From: Panax quinquefolius
Lineage: Eukaryota > Streptophyta > Magnoliopsida > Apiales > Araliaceae
Assembly (NCBI GenBank): GCA_020205615.1
Contig: CM035173.1
Span: 27,615,793 to 27,679,792 of the forward strand
Direction: 5' to 3'
Length of the DNA: 64,000 bases
This document shows, in pieces, positions 46,109 to 59,900 of the stretch (its first letter is position 1; every line of letters starts with the position of its first letter). Position numbers and translations under genes: made by a program. The notes beneath the pieces are model-generated. The model saw only the letters and a program-made list of their open reading frames with translations, was not told where the DNA came from and did no database searches.

Positions 46109-48511
46109 GACGCCCCTAAAATTAGTATATACGCCACCCATCTTGAAATGCCACTTACATGGTACATAAATTCAAATACAACTTACTAATATAACTGTGT
46201 GGTATAATACGACATAAACCATGAGTTTGAATACAAATATTGTCTACTAGATATTATACAAACTCAAAAGGAGTCCTCATTACAACTATTATCACACTAT
46301 TTCACGTAATAGTGAGGACTATTAATGCTATCCTCCTGACCATTACTTCGCTCCCCGACTCGTCTCAAATTATGTTCTCATTTCCTCAAGAAATAAAGAA
46401 AGAAAGGGTGAGCTCAACTAGCCCAAGAAGAAATATTACGACTAAGATAATGCGTAATAAATTATCATTAGCCTTCAACAAAGGTTAAACCGATAAAATA
46501 CAATAGATAACCGCTTAATCAATCAGCTTTAATAAGCAATCCATTAAAAGAGTCAAGAGAGAATAAAGTCTACTATCTTTTAGGTTTTAAAAGGTTTTCA
46601 TCAATTTTTATCACGAGACTCAAATTTAATAAATAAACCACCACATCTAATCATCCCCGCATCTACTACCAAGGATTTTCATCAAATTATCAATGGTCAT
46701 GACTATACCGAATCACCCCGGTCATAATCATACCAAAAATTATCCATCAACGCATTACAAAGCCACCGAGGACTTTTGTCACATCATTTATATCAAGTCA
46801 CGATTATACCGAATGATCCCCGGTCATAATCATACTAAGTTCATCTACGCACGTAAGCCAAAAGATAACATAATATAACACGAGGATGATGACAATGACA
46901 TAATAATTCAATAAAACAAGTTCAAGAATTATTTAATCCATGAATTATTAACGCCCAAATTGTCAACACGATATCGCTTTCAGAGAAAGAAAATTCAAGA
47001 ATGATCGTAAGAATATTTCCATGAAAAAGATATCGATGAAACGCAAATATCAAGGATATTCTACTAATTTCATGGAGTATAAAGTCAAAGTTTTAACCAA
47101 CCGTATAATAAAGAATGGAATAACAAAAGAAATCACCACGCACGCGCAGATTTCAGATGATAAAGTTATTCCAACATAATAATAATAATCTAACCAGTGT
47201 CGTGAAATTCACAATCGGCTGTGATGTTCCAATGTAATAATAAAGATGGAACCAGCATCCTGTGTAAACACACGATAGATATTCCAATGTAATAATAAAG
47301 ATTTTAACCAGTCCTGTAAAAACACACGCATGTGATGTTCCAATGTAATAATAAAGATTTTAACAGTGTCCCAGTAAAAAACACACGCATGTGATGTTCC
47401 AATGTAATAATAAAGAATGTCACCACCAAGTATAGGTAAATCACAGACACAAAAGTTATTCCAATGTAATAATAAGCAATGGAATAACATAAGATTTCAC
47501 CAAGATAGGTATGCCACAGAGATACAAAAGTTATGATATAGTGTATGCCACTTTTACAAAAGTTATTCCAATGTAATAATAAAATGAAATGGAATAATGT
47601 AAGTTCTCTTCAAGAAGAAAGAATAACACCCCTTACCGTAAAAAGAACCTAATATATAAGTAGTGAAGTAGCGTAATACTCTTCTTCTTTCTATAATTTT
47701 CTCTATACTTTCTCTCTATAATTTCTCTCTCAGTAGTTTCAATGAATTCGTAAGAAAATAATGAAGGAACGAAATTTCTATTTATAGAAAAATGGAATGC
47801 ATAAGAATTAATCCATTTAACTATCCCGTATTGATTTACTTTAATCTGACTATTCATATTTAAAGAAAAATCTTTTAAATAAAATATAATATATTCTATT
47901 TATATAAAAAACATTTTACTATGCAAACACTACGCAATACTACGCAAAACACTACGCAAAAATACTACGCAACACTACGCATAATAAAATATAATATATT
48001 CTATTTATGTAATAACTTTAATAAAGTATTCTATTTTATATAAAAGATGCTTCGCTTTTATTACGCTAATAATACTAATAAAACAAAACGTCATTATCGC
48101 TATAATAATTCATATTATTAATCGACAATAATGGAATCAAACCGAGTGACTTCTCACATAAAGATCAATAATCAATACCGCAAGGCTACTACGCAACCAC
48201 ACTTATTATCGTATTTTTACTACCGAAGTAGTTCAACAAGAACTACTTCAGAAAACTTCCGCCGTTATTTCAATAAAATATTTTTGTCGCTTTCAATCCG
48301 ACAATAATTTCATTAGGTCCCACCAATGATTGAGCCATTGTATTTAATATTCCCTCGCTAAACCTAATATTCCCCACCAATCGAATATAATATAACCACT
48401 GCATACTTTGCAAAAATTTATAAATACTACCCACAACTATAATATTATCTCAAATTCACACCATAATATTAAAAAATTATTTTGACAAAATTTAAATCTT
48501 TATTAATAAAA
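46109..48511 (-). repeat. 5' LTR of element E (outer end truncated)
   Basis: It matches 39555-41958 to AAATCTTTATTAATAAAAT, then breaks before the expected GGGGTCTCACA end. The unit block is at 47110-47600. Confidence 0.88.
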
Positions 48512-48836
48512 TCTTTTCCTATTTCCCCCTATTTGTCTCGATCATTATGTGATTGTACTGACTATACATGGAAGCCAAAGATATAAATTTATTGTTTGGG
48601 TTGATGTAGTTAGTTCCAATATGTAAAACTTGGGTAAAATTATTATTGATAATCATGATTACTGATAATTGTTGTTGGGTTATAGAATTTTTAACCTCTC
48701 TGTATTAGTAATTGTGTTCATACTTTCAACCTCTCTGTATTAGTAGTTATTTTTAGCCCTCTCTGGATTTCTTCTTGCAAAGTTAGTTTTTTTCAGAGCA
48801 TAATATTAAGGATGTAAATTTAACATTTCTAATTCA

Positions 48837-48960
48837 CTAATTAATTAACTTATTAAATCTGGATTCATTTAATGGTCTGGTAAAAACATCAATCAATTGG
48901 TTTTCAGTAGGAATAAAATGCAAAGATGTATTTTTATTTTGATTTTCAGCTCTGTGGAGT
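48837..48960 (-). pseudogene. Copia RNase H C-terminal fragment
   Basis: The minus strand reads SLHFIPTENQLIDVFTRPLN, then ESRFNKLIN and a TAG at 48837-48839. This is the end of Ty1/copia pol; the family consensus is close to IPTENQLADIFTKPL. About 40 residues are in frame. The stretch below it (48512-48836) would be the 3' region of that element and contains a duplicated AACCTCTCTGTATTAGTA word. Confidence 0.8.
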
Positions 48961-49559
48961 AGATTCCCAATCACTACAATGAGTCGAGGAAACCTCTCAT
49001 TCTCCCTTCAATCACCCAATTTGCTTGTGAGTGTTGAATTGATTGGGAAAGTAACCCTTGTGAAATCCCCCAAATGAAGATGAGCATACCTAATTTACGA
49101 TAAATCCTTGTTGGTGTTGTTTATTTCGGATGGAAGAAGTTAGATTGGAGTGTTTGTTTGGGTTTAGAAGAGTGCTATAGGGTTTCCGTTTGAGTTAGGA
49201 GAATGAATTGAGAAGCTAAGGCATGTGTCTGATAGGTTTAAAGGAGTTATAAAAAAAAAACTGACGAGTTCGCTGGGACGTCGAGGTGAGAATGTACAGA
49301 GGACACTGGACTAGGAGAGCTCCCTGACCTTCATGGGCACGTTGGGGTGAGCTACCCTTTTTAATTATTTTTTTTACTTCCACGTTGCAACCTTAATACC
49401 CGATACCTGTAACAATGAAACAGTACAAGTATTAGAAAGACTAACTTAGGATCATGACATAACTTATAAACCAACTAAAATCCTAAAAGCTAACTAATTA
49501 AATATACTAATTAATTAAAATTTTGAAAGTACGACAAATGAACAATAATGATTGGGTTG
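48961..49559. other. Mixed repeat-derived spacer
   Basis: Sequence between the Copia fragment and the Athila-like fragment. A GC-richer stretch (about 49255-49360) and the phrase GGGTTGCCTCCCATTAAGCG (at about 49554) are repeat-like. No coding frame was found. Confidence 0.4.
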
Positions 49560-51146
49560 CCTCCCATTAAGCGTTTGATTTATAGTCTTTCAGCCTAATT
49601 ACTCCTTATTTTAAACTTCATTAATCGTGCTCTTCTGGGATATTGTGGTTGCTACTAAATTCAGATGCACAACTCCATCAATGTTTCACCATTTGCCCTT
49701 TCCCACAGGCTATTTGTTTTTTACTTTGAATTTCATCATCAATCAAAGTTTTTAAACCAACACTATCCCGAGAATCTACATGAACCAATTCATTTCCTTT
49801 CTTGATCAAACAACAATCGTCAACGTCGCTTGGGAATTTGATCGCTTTAAACACCTAAAAATTCACATCTTGATCGTTCACTCTCATAGATAATTCACCA
49901 TTCTACACGTCAATTAAAGTTCTTCTGATGGCCAGAAATGGTCTTCTCAATATAATTAGAATATCCCAATCCTCTTCATAATCTAAAACCAAAAAATTTG
50001 CTGGAAAAATTAATTTGTGGACCTTCACCAAAACATCCTCCACTATACCCAACGGATACGTGATCGAACTATCTGCAAGCTGTAAGGTGACATTTGTCGA
50101 TTTTGCTTCCTTTAAACCCAACTTCTTTTATATAGAAAGTGACATTAGATTTATGTTTGCTCCAAAATCACACAAAAGCTCTCCCAACAAATTGATTTCT
50201 GATTGAACAAGGGATTGTGACACTGTCTGGATCTTTCAACTTTGGTGGAAGCTTTTTCTGAAGAAATGCACTACACTCTTTCGTTAACGCCACAGTTTCA
50301 AACTCGTTTAGCCTTTGTTTCTTGGATAATATATCTTTCATAAATTTCACGTAGCTCGACATCTGTTCTAGTGTTTCGGTGAACAGAATATTGATGTGTA
50401 ACTTTTTAAATATCTCCATTAAGTTTGTGAACTGATTCTTAAGCTTTGACTTTGCAAACGTGGAGGGAAAGGCACGGGAGGCCCCGACATACTCTCTTTA
50501 TTTCCTTTAACCTTCACTGCTGGATTTTCCCTTCTATCTTCCTCAGCTTTGTTTGAGTTTGTCTATTGCTCCATCCTTTGTTCAACATTACTATCTGGGG
50601 CAATAGTAGGTTGCATGTATAACAATCTCTTTACCAGTCCTGAGGGTGATTACTTTACACTGCTCTTGTCCTTGGTTTCTGGGATTAACTTTAGTGTCAC
50701 TCGGTAGAGAACCTTAAGGTCGAGTGTTTAGAACACTTGTTATATGTCCTATTTGATTATCAAGATTCCTTATTGAAACTGTTTGAGTCTTTGTTGTTGC
50801 CTCAAATTGGGTTGACATCCTTGCTATCAATTCTTCTATCTGAGATATCTTATTGGTTGATTGATGTTGTTGGGCTTGTTGAGGCTATTGAGGCTGAAAT
50901 CTAGGTGGGTATGATTGTCTTGGAACTTGAGCTTGTGTTTGTGACTGATTATTGCTCCAAGAAAAGTTCGGGTGATTCTTCTATCCCGGATCGTAAATGT
51001 TCACATTACCACCCTGTTGCCAATTATAGTGGGAAACAAACTGAATGGATTCAAGATTTATTGCACATTGATCAACCAAATGTTTACCCACATATATCTC
51101 ACCAACGGCTTCCACTCTCTGCACATTTTGTACCCTAGGTGCAACT
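49560..51146 (-). pseudogene. Athila-like Ty3/gypsy gag C-terminus and protease remnant (part 1)
   Basis: From 51146 downward the minus strand carries NYNWQQGGNVNIYDPG, then NHPNFSWSNN, a Gln/Pro-rich stretch, then RNLDNQIGHI and RPQGSLPSDT-like text, all typical of Athila/Tat gag. FMKDILSKKQRLNEFETVAL and KLPPKLKDPDSVTIPCSI (50168-50419) follow. The protease part has TVTLQLADSS-like text, YPLGIVEDVLVKV and ILRRPFLAIRRTLIDV (49903-50121). Stops and frameshifts are present and the Asp-Leu-Gly-Ala active-site stretch is disrupted. Element F interrupts the gag at 51146. Confidence 0.85.
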
Positions 51147-53108
51147 TGTGACTCCCCCAAAATAGGTATACATCACCTATTCTGAGTTGCCAAATATATG
51201 GTACAGAATACAAATACAACCTTAAATATACAACATGAGCTGTTAGTTTTAATACAAATATTGTCTTCTAGACAATATTCAAACTCAAAATAAGTCCTCA
51301 ATACATTTATTATCACACTATTTCATAAAATTGTGAGGACTACTAATGCTATCATCCGACCGCCACTCCGCTCCCCGACTAATCCTCGCTACGCTCTCAT
51401 TTCCAAGAGAACAATGAAAGTAAAAGGGTGAGCTCAACTAGCCCAAGAAGAAATATTATGACTAAGATAATGCGTAAAAAATTATCGTTAGCCTTTTTGA
51501 AAGTTTAAACCGATAAAATATAACAAACATCAAGTTTAATCTAGCGGTGAACAAGCAATCCATTAAAAGAGTCAAGTAGAGAATAAAATCTACTATCTTT
51601 TATGATTTAAAAGGTTTTTTCATCACTTTTATCATTGAGACTCGACAATAAATAATCCACATCATCCTCAGATTTTACTACCAATGATATTCATTAGTAT
51701 CACGACCACAAATTATCCATGCACTATGGGCCAAGGATATTCGTGTATTCATCAATGGTCATGATCGTGCCAACAACTGTCCATCAATGCATTACAGGCC
51801 ACTGAGGACTTTTACCACATCATTTATCACATTACAGGTCATAATTATACCGAATAATCCCTGGTCATAATCATACCAAGTCCATCTATGCACGTAAGCC
51901 AAAGATGACTTTCATCGCAATATAAGCACGAGGATGATGACAATGACATAATAATTCAATAAAACAAGTTCAAGAATAAAATTTAAAGATTTATAAGTTA
52001 TTTTATCCTGAACTCAATAATGTCCAAATTGTCAACATAATACTGCTCTGTGGAGTAAAATTCAAGAATGCTCAGAAGAATATTTCCATGAAAAGATACT
52101 GGATGAAGCGCAAATATCCAAGATATTCCACTAATTTCATGGAGTATAGAAGCCAAAACTTTAATCAACTGAGTATAATAGAATATATGAAACTGCAAAT
52201 GAATTTTTGCCCGCCATGCGGTAATCCACGTAGACTGATCATTTCCACAATTTAATAAGAAATGAATACTAAGGATCATTCACCATGCATGTGGTAATCT
52301 ACATAGACAGGTTATTCCAACATAATAATAAAGAATGGAACCAAGTCATGCGTAATCCGCACCGACAGGATATTCCAACAGAATAATAAATAATGGAACT
52401 GTGTCACGCGAAACGCATGCATGTGATATTCCACGCGAATAATAAAGAATGAAATAACAATGAATTCACCATGGATGCGATAAATCGCATGCATGTGGGT
52501 TATTTCAACGAATAATAAATAATGGAACCAGTCACGCAGAACGCATTACATACGATATTCTCGACGAATAATAAAGAATGGAATAACGTAAGAATTTCAC
52601 CACGTATGCGATGCTTGTGCATATACATGTTATTCCAACAGAATAATAAGGAATGGAATAATGTAAGAATTTTACCACGTATGCGCGATTTCTTGATATA
52701 TATAGTTATTCCAACATAATAAGGAATGGAATAACAAAAGAATTTCATCATGTATACGGTACTTCGCATATACAGGTTATTCCAACATAATAATAAAGAA
52801 TGGAATAATAGCTCTTACGAGTATTTGAAAGAAAATAATTCTCTTCATGAATACGAAAGAATAATATCCCTTACGAGTACAACAATTAATATCCCTTACC
52901 TTATAAAGAAGAGTACTCCGATGGGTAGGGCGGGAATGTACTTGAAGAAAACTTGCACTACGCTCAAAGCTTTCTTAAACTCTAAAGAAATACGCTCAAG
53001 ATTATAGAAGAAGAATTCTCTGAACTTCTGGTGTGATTTCAATTCTAACTAAGCATCCTATTTATAGGAAAATAGAAAGGATACTATGCAATAAAATATA
53101 ATATATTC

Positions 53109-53142
<34 letters not shown>

Positions 53143-53437
53143 ATATTTTATTTAAAATCTAATAAAACAAATAACTTTATAAAAGTATTCTGCTTTATAT
53201 AAAAAGATTTTACTATGCAGCACTATGCAACACTATCATAATAAAATATAATATATTCTTTTTATAGTCTAATAAAATAAATAACTTTATAAAAGTATTC
53301 TATTTTATATAAAAAAGATTTTACTATGCAAAAACTATGCATAATAGAATATAATATATTCTATTTATAGTCTAATAAAACAAATAACTTTATAAAAGTT
53401 TTCTGCTTTTATTACATTAATAATACTAATAAAACAA

Positions 53438-53498
<61 letters not shown>

Positions 53499-54201
53499 CT
53501 TCCGTGACTTCATAAAAATGACACCTCAATATATTTAACAACATTTATCATCATTATTATAATTCACAATATAAATCGACTGTGTCGCTCCTCAGTGAAA
53601 GAGGGGCTTTCCAATAAGGATTTCTCCTATTGGCGCATGATTAGGTGACCAAACCTCTCCTCGATGTAACTTACAGACATCGCCAATATTGCAAATAATA
53701 ATATGAATAACTTGTCATCTCAATTATTGATTTAATAATATATAAAATATCGACAATAATTGAATCAAATAATGTGAGATACTATGCAGCAATTACTGTA
53801 GCAATAATTGAACAAAAATGAGTGACTTCTCACGTAAGCATCAACAATCAATACCGTGTGCTACTATGCAACTACGCGTATTACTGTACTTTTACTAATG
53901 GGTAGTTCAACAGTTTTAACGATAAAACTTCCACCATTATTTTCATAAAAATATTTTTGTCGTTTTCTCAATCCAACAATAATTCCGTTGTGGGGTCCAC
54001 CAATGATTGTGCTGTCGTACGAATATTCCCTGTTAAAACGAATATTCCCTGACCAATCGAATATTATATAACAACTTACGTACTTTGCAAAATTTATAAA
54101 TATTACCCACAACTATAACATTATATCAAATCCACACCATAATATTCAAAAAAATATTTCGAGAAATTTAAATCTTTATTCATAAAATTTGGGGTCTCAC
54201 A
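51147..54201 (-). repeat. 3' LTR of element F
   Basis: 3055 bp, outer end TGTGACTCCCCCAAAATAGG and inner end GGGGTCTCACA. It contains (TA)n at 53112-53139 and 53442-53494, and the block of roughly 60-bp units at 52240-52830. Confidence 0.94.
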
Positions 54202-54213
54202 ATCTCCCCTCCT
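54202..54213 (-). other. Polypurine tract of element F
   Basis: AGGAGGGGAGAT on the minus strand, directly before the 3' LTR. Confidence 0.8.
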
Positions 54214-54541
54214 TATAAAATTTTGCCCTCGAAATTTACGTACGTACCTGGTATGCCGAAGAGATGAGGATACCTTGACTTTATTTCAGATTCTAACTCT
54301 TGAGGTATAACCTTTGAGCATCGAATATGATCCTTCTTATCCAAGATTTTAACACGTATCTCATCATACGTTAAATCTTCCACTATCTCGTTCGGTTCTA
54401 AACCAATAATGTGGTTTGGGTCGTCCACATATTTACGTAACATCGGTATGTGATAAACGTTATGAACATGCAACATATTTGGCGATAAAACGAGTCTATA
54501 GGCCACAGTTCCTACTCGATCGAGGATTTTAAATAGGCCAA
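54213..54541 (-). pseudogene. Pol C-terminal tail of element F
   Basis: A 97-codon open frame reads AYRLVLSPNMLHVHNVYHI, then MLRKYVDDPNHIIGLEPNE, LTYDEIRVKILDKKD and finally ELESEIKSRYPHLF. This is the conserved C-terminal end of plant Ty3/gypsy pol behind the integrase core. The usual WRN segment in the middle is missing. Upstream it is joined directly to the pre-integrase linker, at the same position as in element A. Confidence 0.85.
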
Positions 54542-54900
54542 TTAAATCGAGGGTTGAGATTTCCTCTCTTCATCGATTTTTACTTTTAGAATAACGCCCT
54601 CTTGAACCTTCTTCTTCACATTCATCAGCTCTGAGTATGTAGCTTGCACGGCTTTAAATTTACCGATTAAAGTCGATTCTACTCGTATATTTGTTATCTT
54701 CACGTGGGTCCCTAGAGTCTTTAACTCTATCTTCATCATTTGTAAGTTATACGAAATGGGTTTTTGTGTTAACAACATCGTACTCAGAACGCATACGATC
54801 TTCTACTCAACGCGTCGCCTACCACGTTGCTCGCTTTTCCCACGATGATATTGAATGATATCGATCATAATCTTCAACATCTCGAGCCAACGTCTTTGGC
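54542..54900 (-). pseudogene. RNase H tail and pre-integrase linker of element F
   Basis: The minus strand reads NERIMRQRRWLEMLK, the end of RNase H, then a damaged version of the HPGKANVVADALSR motif. After that comes LLTQKPISYNLQMMKIELKT with TNIRVESTLIGKFKAVQ, the linker before the integrase zinc finger. It runs to VKIDEE, where it joins the pol C-terminus. No His2Cys2 zinc finger or integrase Asp-Asp-Glu core remains. Confidence 0.82.
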
Positions 54901-55203
54901 GCATTATACGCTCGTTTTGGTTGAAGAAATATTTAAGGGTTTTAGAAATGGGTTTTGTATTAGGTCAATACAAAATTCAATTTCACGCTCTAGTGGGTAA
55001 AAGCGGAAGTCTTCGAGAATACGTAAGAAAATTTATTAACGATAGAATATCATTCAAAATCGCGACCCTCATCTAAGACTTGGATAAAGACGTCACATTG
55101 ATACTATCAACTTGCCACCGTTATTCACGACGTCGCTACGAAAAGTCCGGCTTTGCATCATTCCACACAAGGAAGTCACCAGATAAAGGCTCGGGGCTCT
55201 TTA

Positions 55204-55620
55204 CTAATGGCTTGATATAACAGTGATTAACTTTAATGGTTTGGTTGCTTGAATTCGCATAATAGGTTGGTTAGTAATATGAAAGCTTACAACCTTACGA
55301 AAAGCTTGATGAGTAGTTAACCAATCGCTTCCTAAAATCACATCAAAGGCAAGTATTTTCAAAGAGATAAGATTGACAAGTAACGTGAGGGTATCGATAT
55401 GAATCAAACAAGATTTATAAATAGTGGAGGTAACGAAGGTTTCTCCTAACTTAGTTTCAACAGATAAGTCAAAGTCTAATTTCTCAGCAGTCAAATTTAA
55501 ACGTTGAGCGCAAGCAAGAGAGATAAAAGAATAGGTAGAACCGGTATTAAATAAGGTATATACCTCGTAAAATTTTATGATTAACTTACCCGTGATAACT
55601 TCGTTCGGGTTCCTCGACAA
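55204..55620 (-). pseudogene. Aspartic protease of element F, catalytic Asp changed to Asn
   Basis: A 138-codon open frame with the full protease fold order: GKLIIKFYEVYTLFNTGSTY at the active site, SFISLACAQRLNLTAEKL, then LISLKILAFDVILGSDWLTT and HQAFRKVVSF. The family motif is Asp-Thr-Gly. Here the codon is AAT (Asn), a G-to-A change as expected from deamination of methylated C on the other strand. The frame is otherwise open and starts near the gag C-terminus. Protease would cut gag-pol in the particle; as read it is inactive. Confidence 0.85.
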
Positions 55621-56773
55621 ACGCTCTCACTTAAACTACCGGCTTTGACTTGTCTGAGACATCCTTTGTCATCACTATCCCAACTGGACTTGACTTCACT
55701 ACACGACAAAATCGAGCTAGGTGACCTTCTATTCCGCAATTGAAACACGCTTTGGGATTGTTGCGTACAGTTTGGACGGATGTGTCCCTCCTGTCCGCAT
55801 TTGAAACATACGACCGGTGGTCGTTCTTCTTCCTTTGAAACGGGTTGATGTCGCCATTGCCTTTCCATCATTATTGAACCTTCTTTCTTGAAATTTCCAC
55901 TTCTATTATCTTGCCATGATTACCACCAAGTGGTTACCATTCTTGGCATGATAATTTCCCCCACGATGGTTATCATTGTTACGTATGGTCGTTGCCACCG
56001 GCAGTGCGATTATTATCGTGTTGTTGGTCGTTGCCTTTTCAGGTCGACTCATTATCACGCCCAATAATCGAGCCCTATTCACAACATCCTAATATAAACA
56101 AAGTTTGTGAGAAATGAGGTATTGACGATATCGGGTTTCAAACCTCGCGAAAACATTCGCGTCATTCGCTTCTCATTATCGACTAAATGGGATGCAAACC
56201 GGGATAACTCCGCAAACTTAGCCTCGCATCTTTGCGACACGGGCCATATTGTTTTGCTCCAAACTTGATAAACTCCACCTCCTTCATGTGATGAATACTT
56301 TCGGAAAAGTACTTGTCGTTGAACAACTCTTGGAACTTCTCCCAAGATATCTTGAGTCGTCGATGCAGAGTACGTTTTTACTGATTCCCCAATGAATCCG
56401 CCTCTTCACGCAACATAAAGGTGGCAAAGGGAACCTTTTACTCCTCGGAGCATCCCAAGACATCAAATATTTTGGTGATCTACTTTAATCACATCTCTGC
56501 CTTAAGTGGTTCTGGCTTTCCCAAAAACTCCAGTGGTCCCAGCTCCTTGAACTGCTTAGTGGTGACCGACCGTGGGTTGCCATTATTTCTACCTATATTT
56601 TGAACAGGAGTCTCTCTTACCTGATGTTACATGAATTGCATAAAACCTCTGAACATCCCATCGTTCATCATTTGATCGGTGTTGTTATTTACTTGAGGAT
56701 TATTGTCTTCCTGTTGCACATTCTCAACGGTCTCATGTGCTTCATTGCTGATCTCAACATTTTCAGATGCCAT
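55581..56773 (-). pseudogene. Gag of element F with two CCHC knuckles, broken
   Basis: Starts MASENVEISNEAHETVENVQ at 56773. Several in-frame stops follow, for example after MQFM. ITKIFDVLGCSEE, KVPFATFMLREEAD, KISWEKFQELFNDKYF and HHMKEVEFIK are the Tekay/Del gag domain. CFKCGQEGHIRPNC (about 55810) is an intact CCHC knuckle, and CFNCGIEGHLARFC follows about 60 bp later in another frame. Gag is the best-conserved part of the element, in keeping with a non-autonomous element that keeps packaging functions. Confidence 0.87.
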
Positions 56774-56942
56774 TTTCAAACACTGTCACAAAACAAGGGT
56801 TAATTAACATATCACATATTATCCCTATACTCTGACCGACAAATTAAATACCAAATAAACTTAGGTAGGTCATACTAGTGAAGGAATTCCCCGTCTCTCC
56901 CCTCCTAGTTCTTGTCTCACATCTTAGCCAGTGACCATATCC

Positions 56943-56960
56943 CTAAGCTTTGATACCAAC
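56943..56960 (-). other. Primer binding site of element F
   Basis: The minus strand reads TTGGTATCAAAGCTTAGG next to the 5' LTR. This is the best match in the window to initiator-Met tRNA (TGGTATCAGAGC), with one change in the first twelve bases. Confidence 0.85.
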
Positions 56961-59900
56961 TGTGACGCCCCCAAAATAGGTATACATCATCTATTCTGAG
57001 TCGCCAAATACATGGTACAGAATACAAATACAACCTTAAATATACAACATGAGTTGTGAGTTTTAATACAAATATTGTCTTCTGATAAAGATTCAAACTC
57101 AAAATAAGTCCTCAATACATTTATTATCACACTATTTCATAGAATAGTGAGGACTACTAATGCTATTATCTGGACCGTCACTCCGTTCCCCGACTAGTCC
57201 CTGCTACGTTCTCATTTCTTGAAGAGAACAATGAAAGCAAAAGGGTGAGCTCAACTAGCCCAGTAAGAAATATTATGACTAAGATAATGCAGAAAAAAAA
57301 TTATCGTTAGCCTTCAACAGTGTTAAACTGATAAAATATAACAAACATCAAGTTTAACTGCAGCGGAACAAGCAATCCATTAAAAGAGTCAAATAGAGAA
57401 TAAAATCTACTATCTTTTATGATTTAAAAAGGTTTTTCATCACTTTTATCGCTGACTCAGCTTAATAAATAATTCACATCATCCCTGCACTACGGCCAAG
57501 GATATTCATTAGTATCACGACCATAAATTATCCATGCACTACAGGCCAAGGGTATTCGTGTATTCATCAATGGTCATGATCATGCCAACAACTGTCCATC
57601 AATGCACTACAGGCCACTGAGGACTTTTCCCATATCATTTATCACATTACAGGTCATGATTATACCGGATAATCCCTGGTCATAATTATACCAAGTCTAT
57701 CTATGCACGTAAGCCAAAGATGACTTTCATCGCAATATAAGCATGAGGATGATGACAATGACATAATAATTCAATAAAACAAGTTCAAAAATAAATTTTA
57801 AAGATTTATAATTTATTTTATCCTGAACTCATTAATGTCCAAATTGTCAACATGATACTACTTTGTAGAGTAAAATTCAAGAATGCTCAGAAAAATATTT
57901 CCATGAAAAGATACTGGATGAAGCGTAAATATCCAGGATATTCCACTAATTTCATGGAGTATAGAAGCCAAAACTTTAATCAACTGAGTATAATAGAATA
58001 TATGAAACTGCAAATGGATTTTTGCCCGCCATGCGGTAATCCACGTAGACAGGTCATTTCTACAATTTAATAAGGAATGAATACTAAGGATCATTCATCA
58101 TGCATGTGGTAATCCACATAGATAGGTTATTCCAACAGAATAATAAAGAATGGAACCAGGTCATGCGTAATCCGCACTTGTCGGCGTGATATTCCAATGA
58201 ATAATAATAAATAATGGATCCGAATGTCATGCGTAAGCGCATGACGACGGGATATTCCATAGAATAATAAAGAATGAAATAACAATGAATTCACCACTAA
58301 ATGCGATAGGCCATACATGCATAAGTTATTCCAATGAATAATAAATAATGGAACCGAATTAAATACGTAAACGCACGAGGCGGGATATTACGGCGAGAAT
58401 AATAAAGAATGAAATAACGAAAGAATTTCACCATGTATGCGGATTGCATATACGAGTTATTCCAATGTAATAATAAGGAATGGAATAACAGAAGAATTTC
58501 ACCATGTATGCGGTACTTCGCATATACAGATTATTCCAACATAATAAAGAATGGAATAACAGAAGAATTTCATCATGTATGCGGTACTTCACATATACAG
58601 GTTATTCCAACATAATAATAAAGAATGGAATAATAGCTCTTACGAGTATTTGAAAGAAAATAATTCTCTTCATGAATACGAAAGAATAATATCCCTTAAG
58701 AGTACAACAATTAATATCCCTTACCTTATAAAGAAGAGTACTCTGACGGGTAAGGAGGGAATGTACTTGAAGAAAACTTGCACTACGCTCAAAGCTTTCT
58801 TAAACTCTAAAGAAATACGCTCAAGATTATAGAAGAAGAATTCTCTGAACTTCTGGTGTGATTTCAATTCTAACTAAGCATCCTATTTATAGGAAAATAA
58901 AAAGGATACTATGCAATAAAATATAATATATTCTATATATATATATTTATATATTTTATTTAAAATCTAATAAAACAAATAACTTTATAAAAGTATTCTG
59001 TTTTATATAAAAAAAATTTACTATGCAAAATACTATGCGTAGTACTATACAACACTATGCATAATAAAATATAATATATTCTATTTATAGTCTAATAAAA
59101 CAAATAACTTTATAAAAGTATTACATTTTTATATGAAAAGATTTTACTATATGCAAAATACTATGCATAATAGAATATAATATATTCTATTTATAGTCTA
59201 ATAATAATAAAACAAATAACTTTATAAAAGTATTCTATTTTATATAAAAAAGCTTTTCTATTTTATTACATTAATAATACTAATAAAACAAGATTTATAT
59301 ATATATATAATATATATATATATACAAACTTCTCGTGACTTCATAAAAAGACACCTCAATATATTTAACAACATTTACCATCATTATTATAATTCACAAT
59401 ATTAATCGACCAGTGTCGCTCTTGTAGGAAGAGGGGCTTTCGATAATGATTTCTCCTATCGGCAAGCATTAGGTGACCAAACCTCTCCTTGACAGAACTT
59501 CTAGACATCGTCAATATTGCAAATAATAATATGAATAACTTGTTATCTCAATTATTGATTTAATAATATATAAAATATCGACAATAATTGAATCAAATAA
59601 CGTGAGATACTATCGAACAATTCTTCAGTAGCAATAATTGAACAAAACTGAGTGACTTCTCACATAAGCATCAATAATCAATATCGTGTACTACTATGCA
59701 ACCACGCGTATTACTGTACTTTTACTATTGGGTAGTTCAACATTTTTAACGGTAAAACTTCCGCCGTTATTTTCATAAAAATATTTTTGTCGTTTTCTCA
59801 ATCTGACAATAATTTTATTGTGGGGTCCACCAATGATTGTGTCAGTCGTCATTTAATATTCCTGTTAAAACGAATATTCCCCGACCAATCGAATATTATA

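Larger units (their letters stand above)
39555..48511 (-). mobile_element. Element E: Ty3/gypsy (Tekay-type) retrotransposon, minus strand, 5' end truncated
   Basis: Minus-strand layout: 5' LTR 46109-48511 (its first roughly 15 bases missing), primer site 46089-46108, an aberrant gag region 45170-45924, protease remnant 44780-45180, a non-coding module 42000-44460 with tandem repeats, PPT 41959-41973 and 3' LTR 39555-41958. It is the same subfamily as D in inverted orientation. No target duplication is visible because the right end is broken at 48511. Confidence 0.9.
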
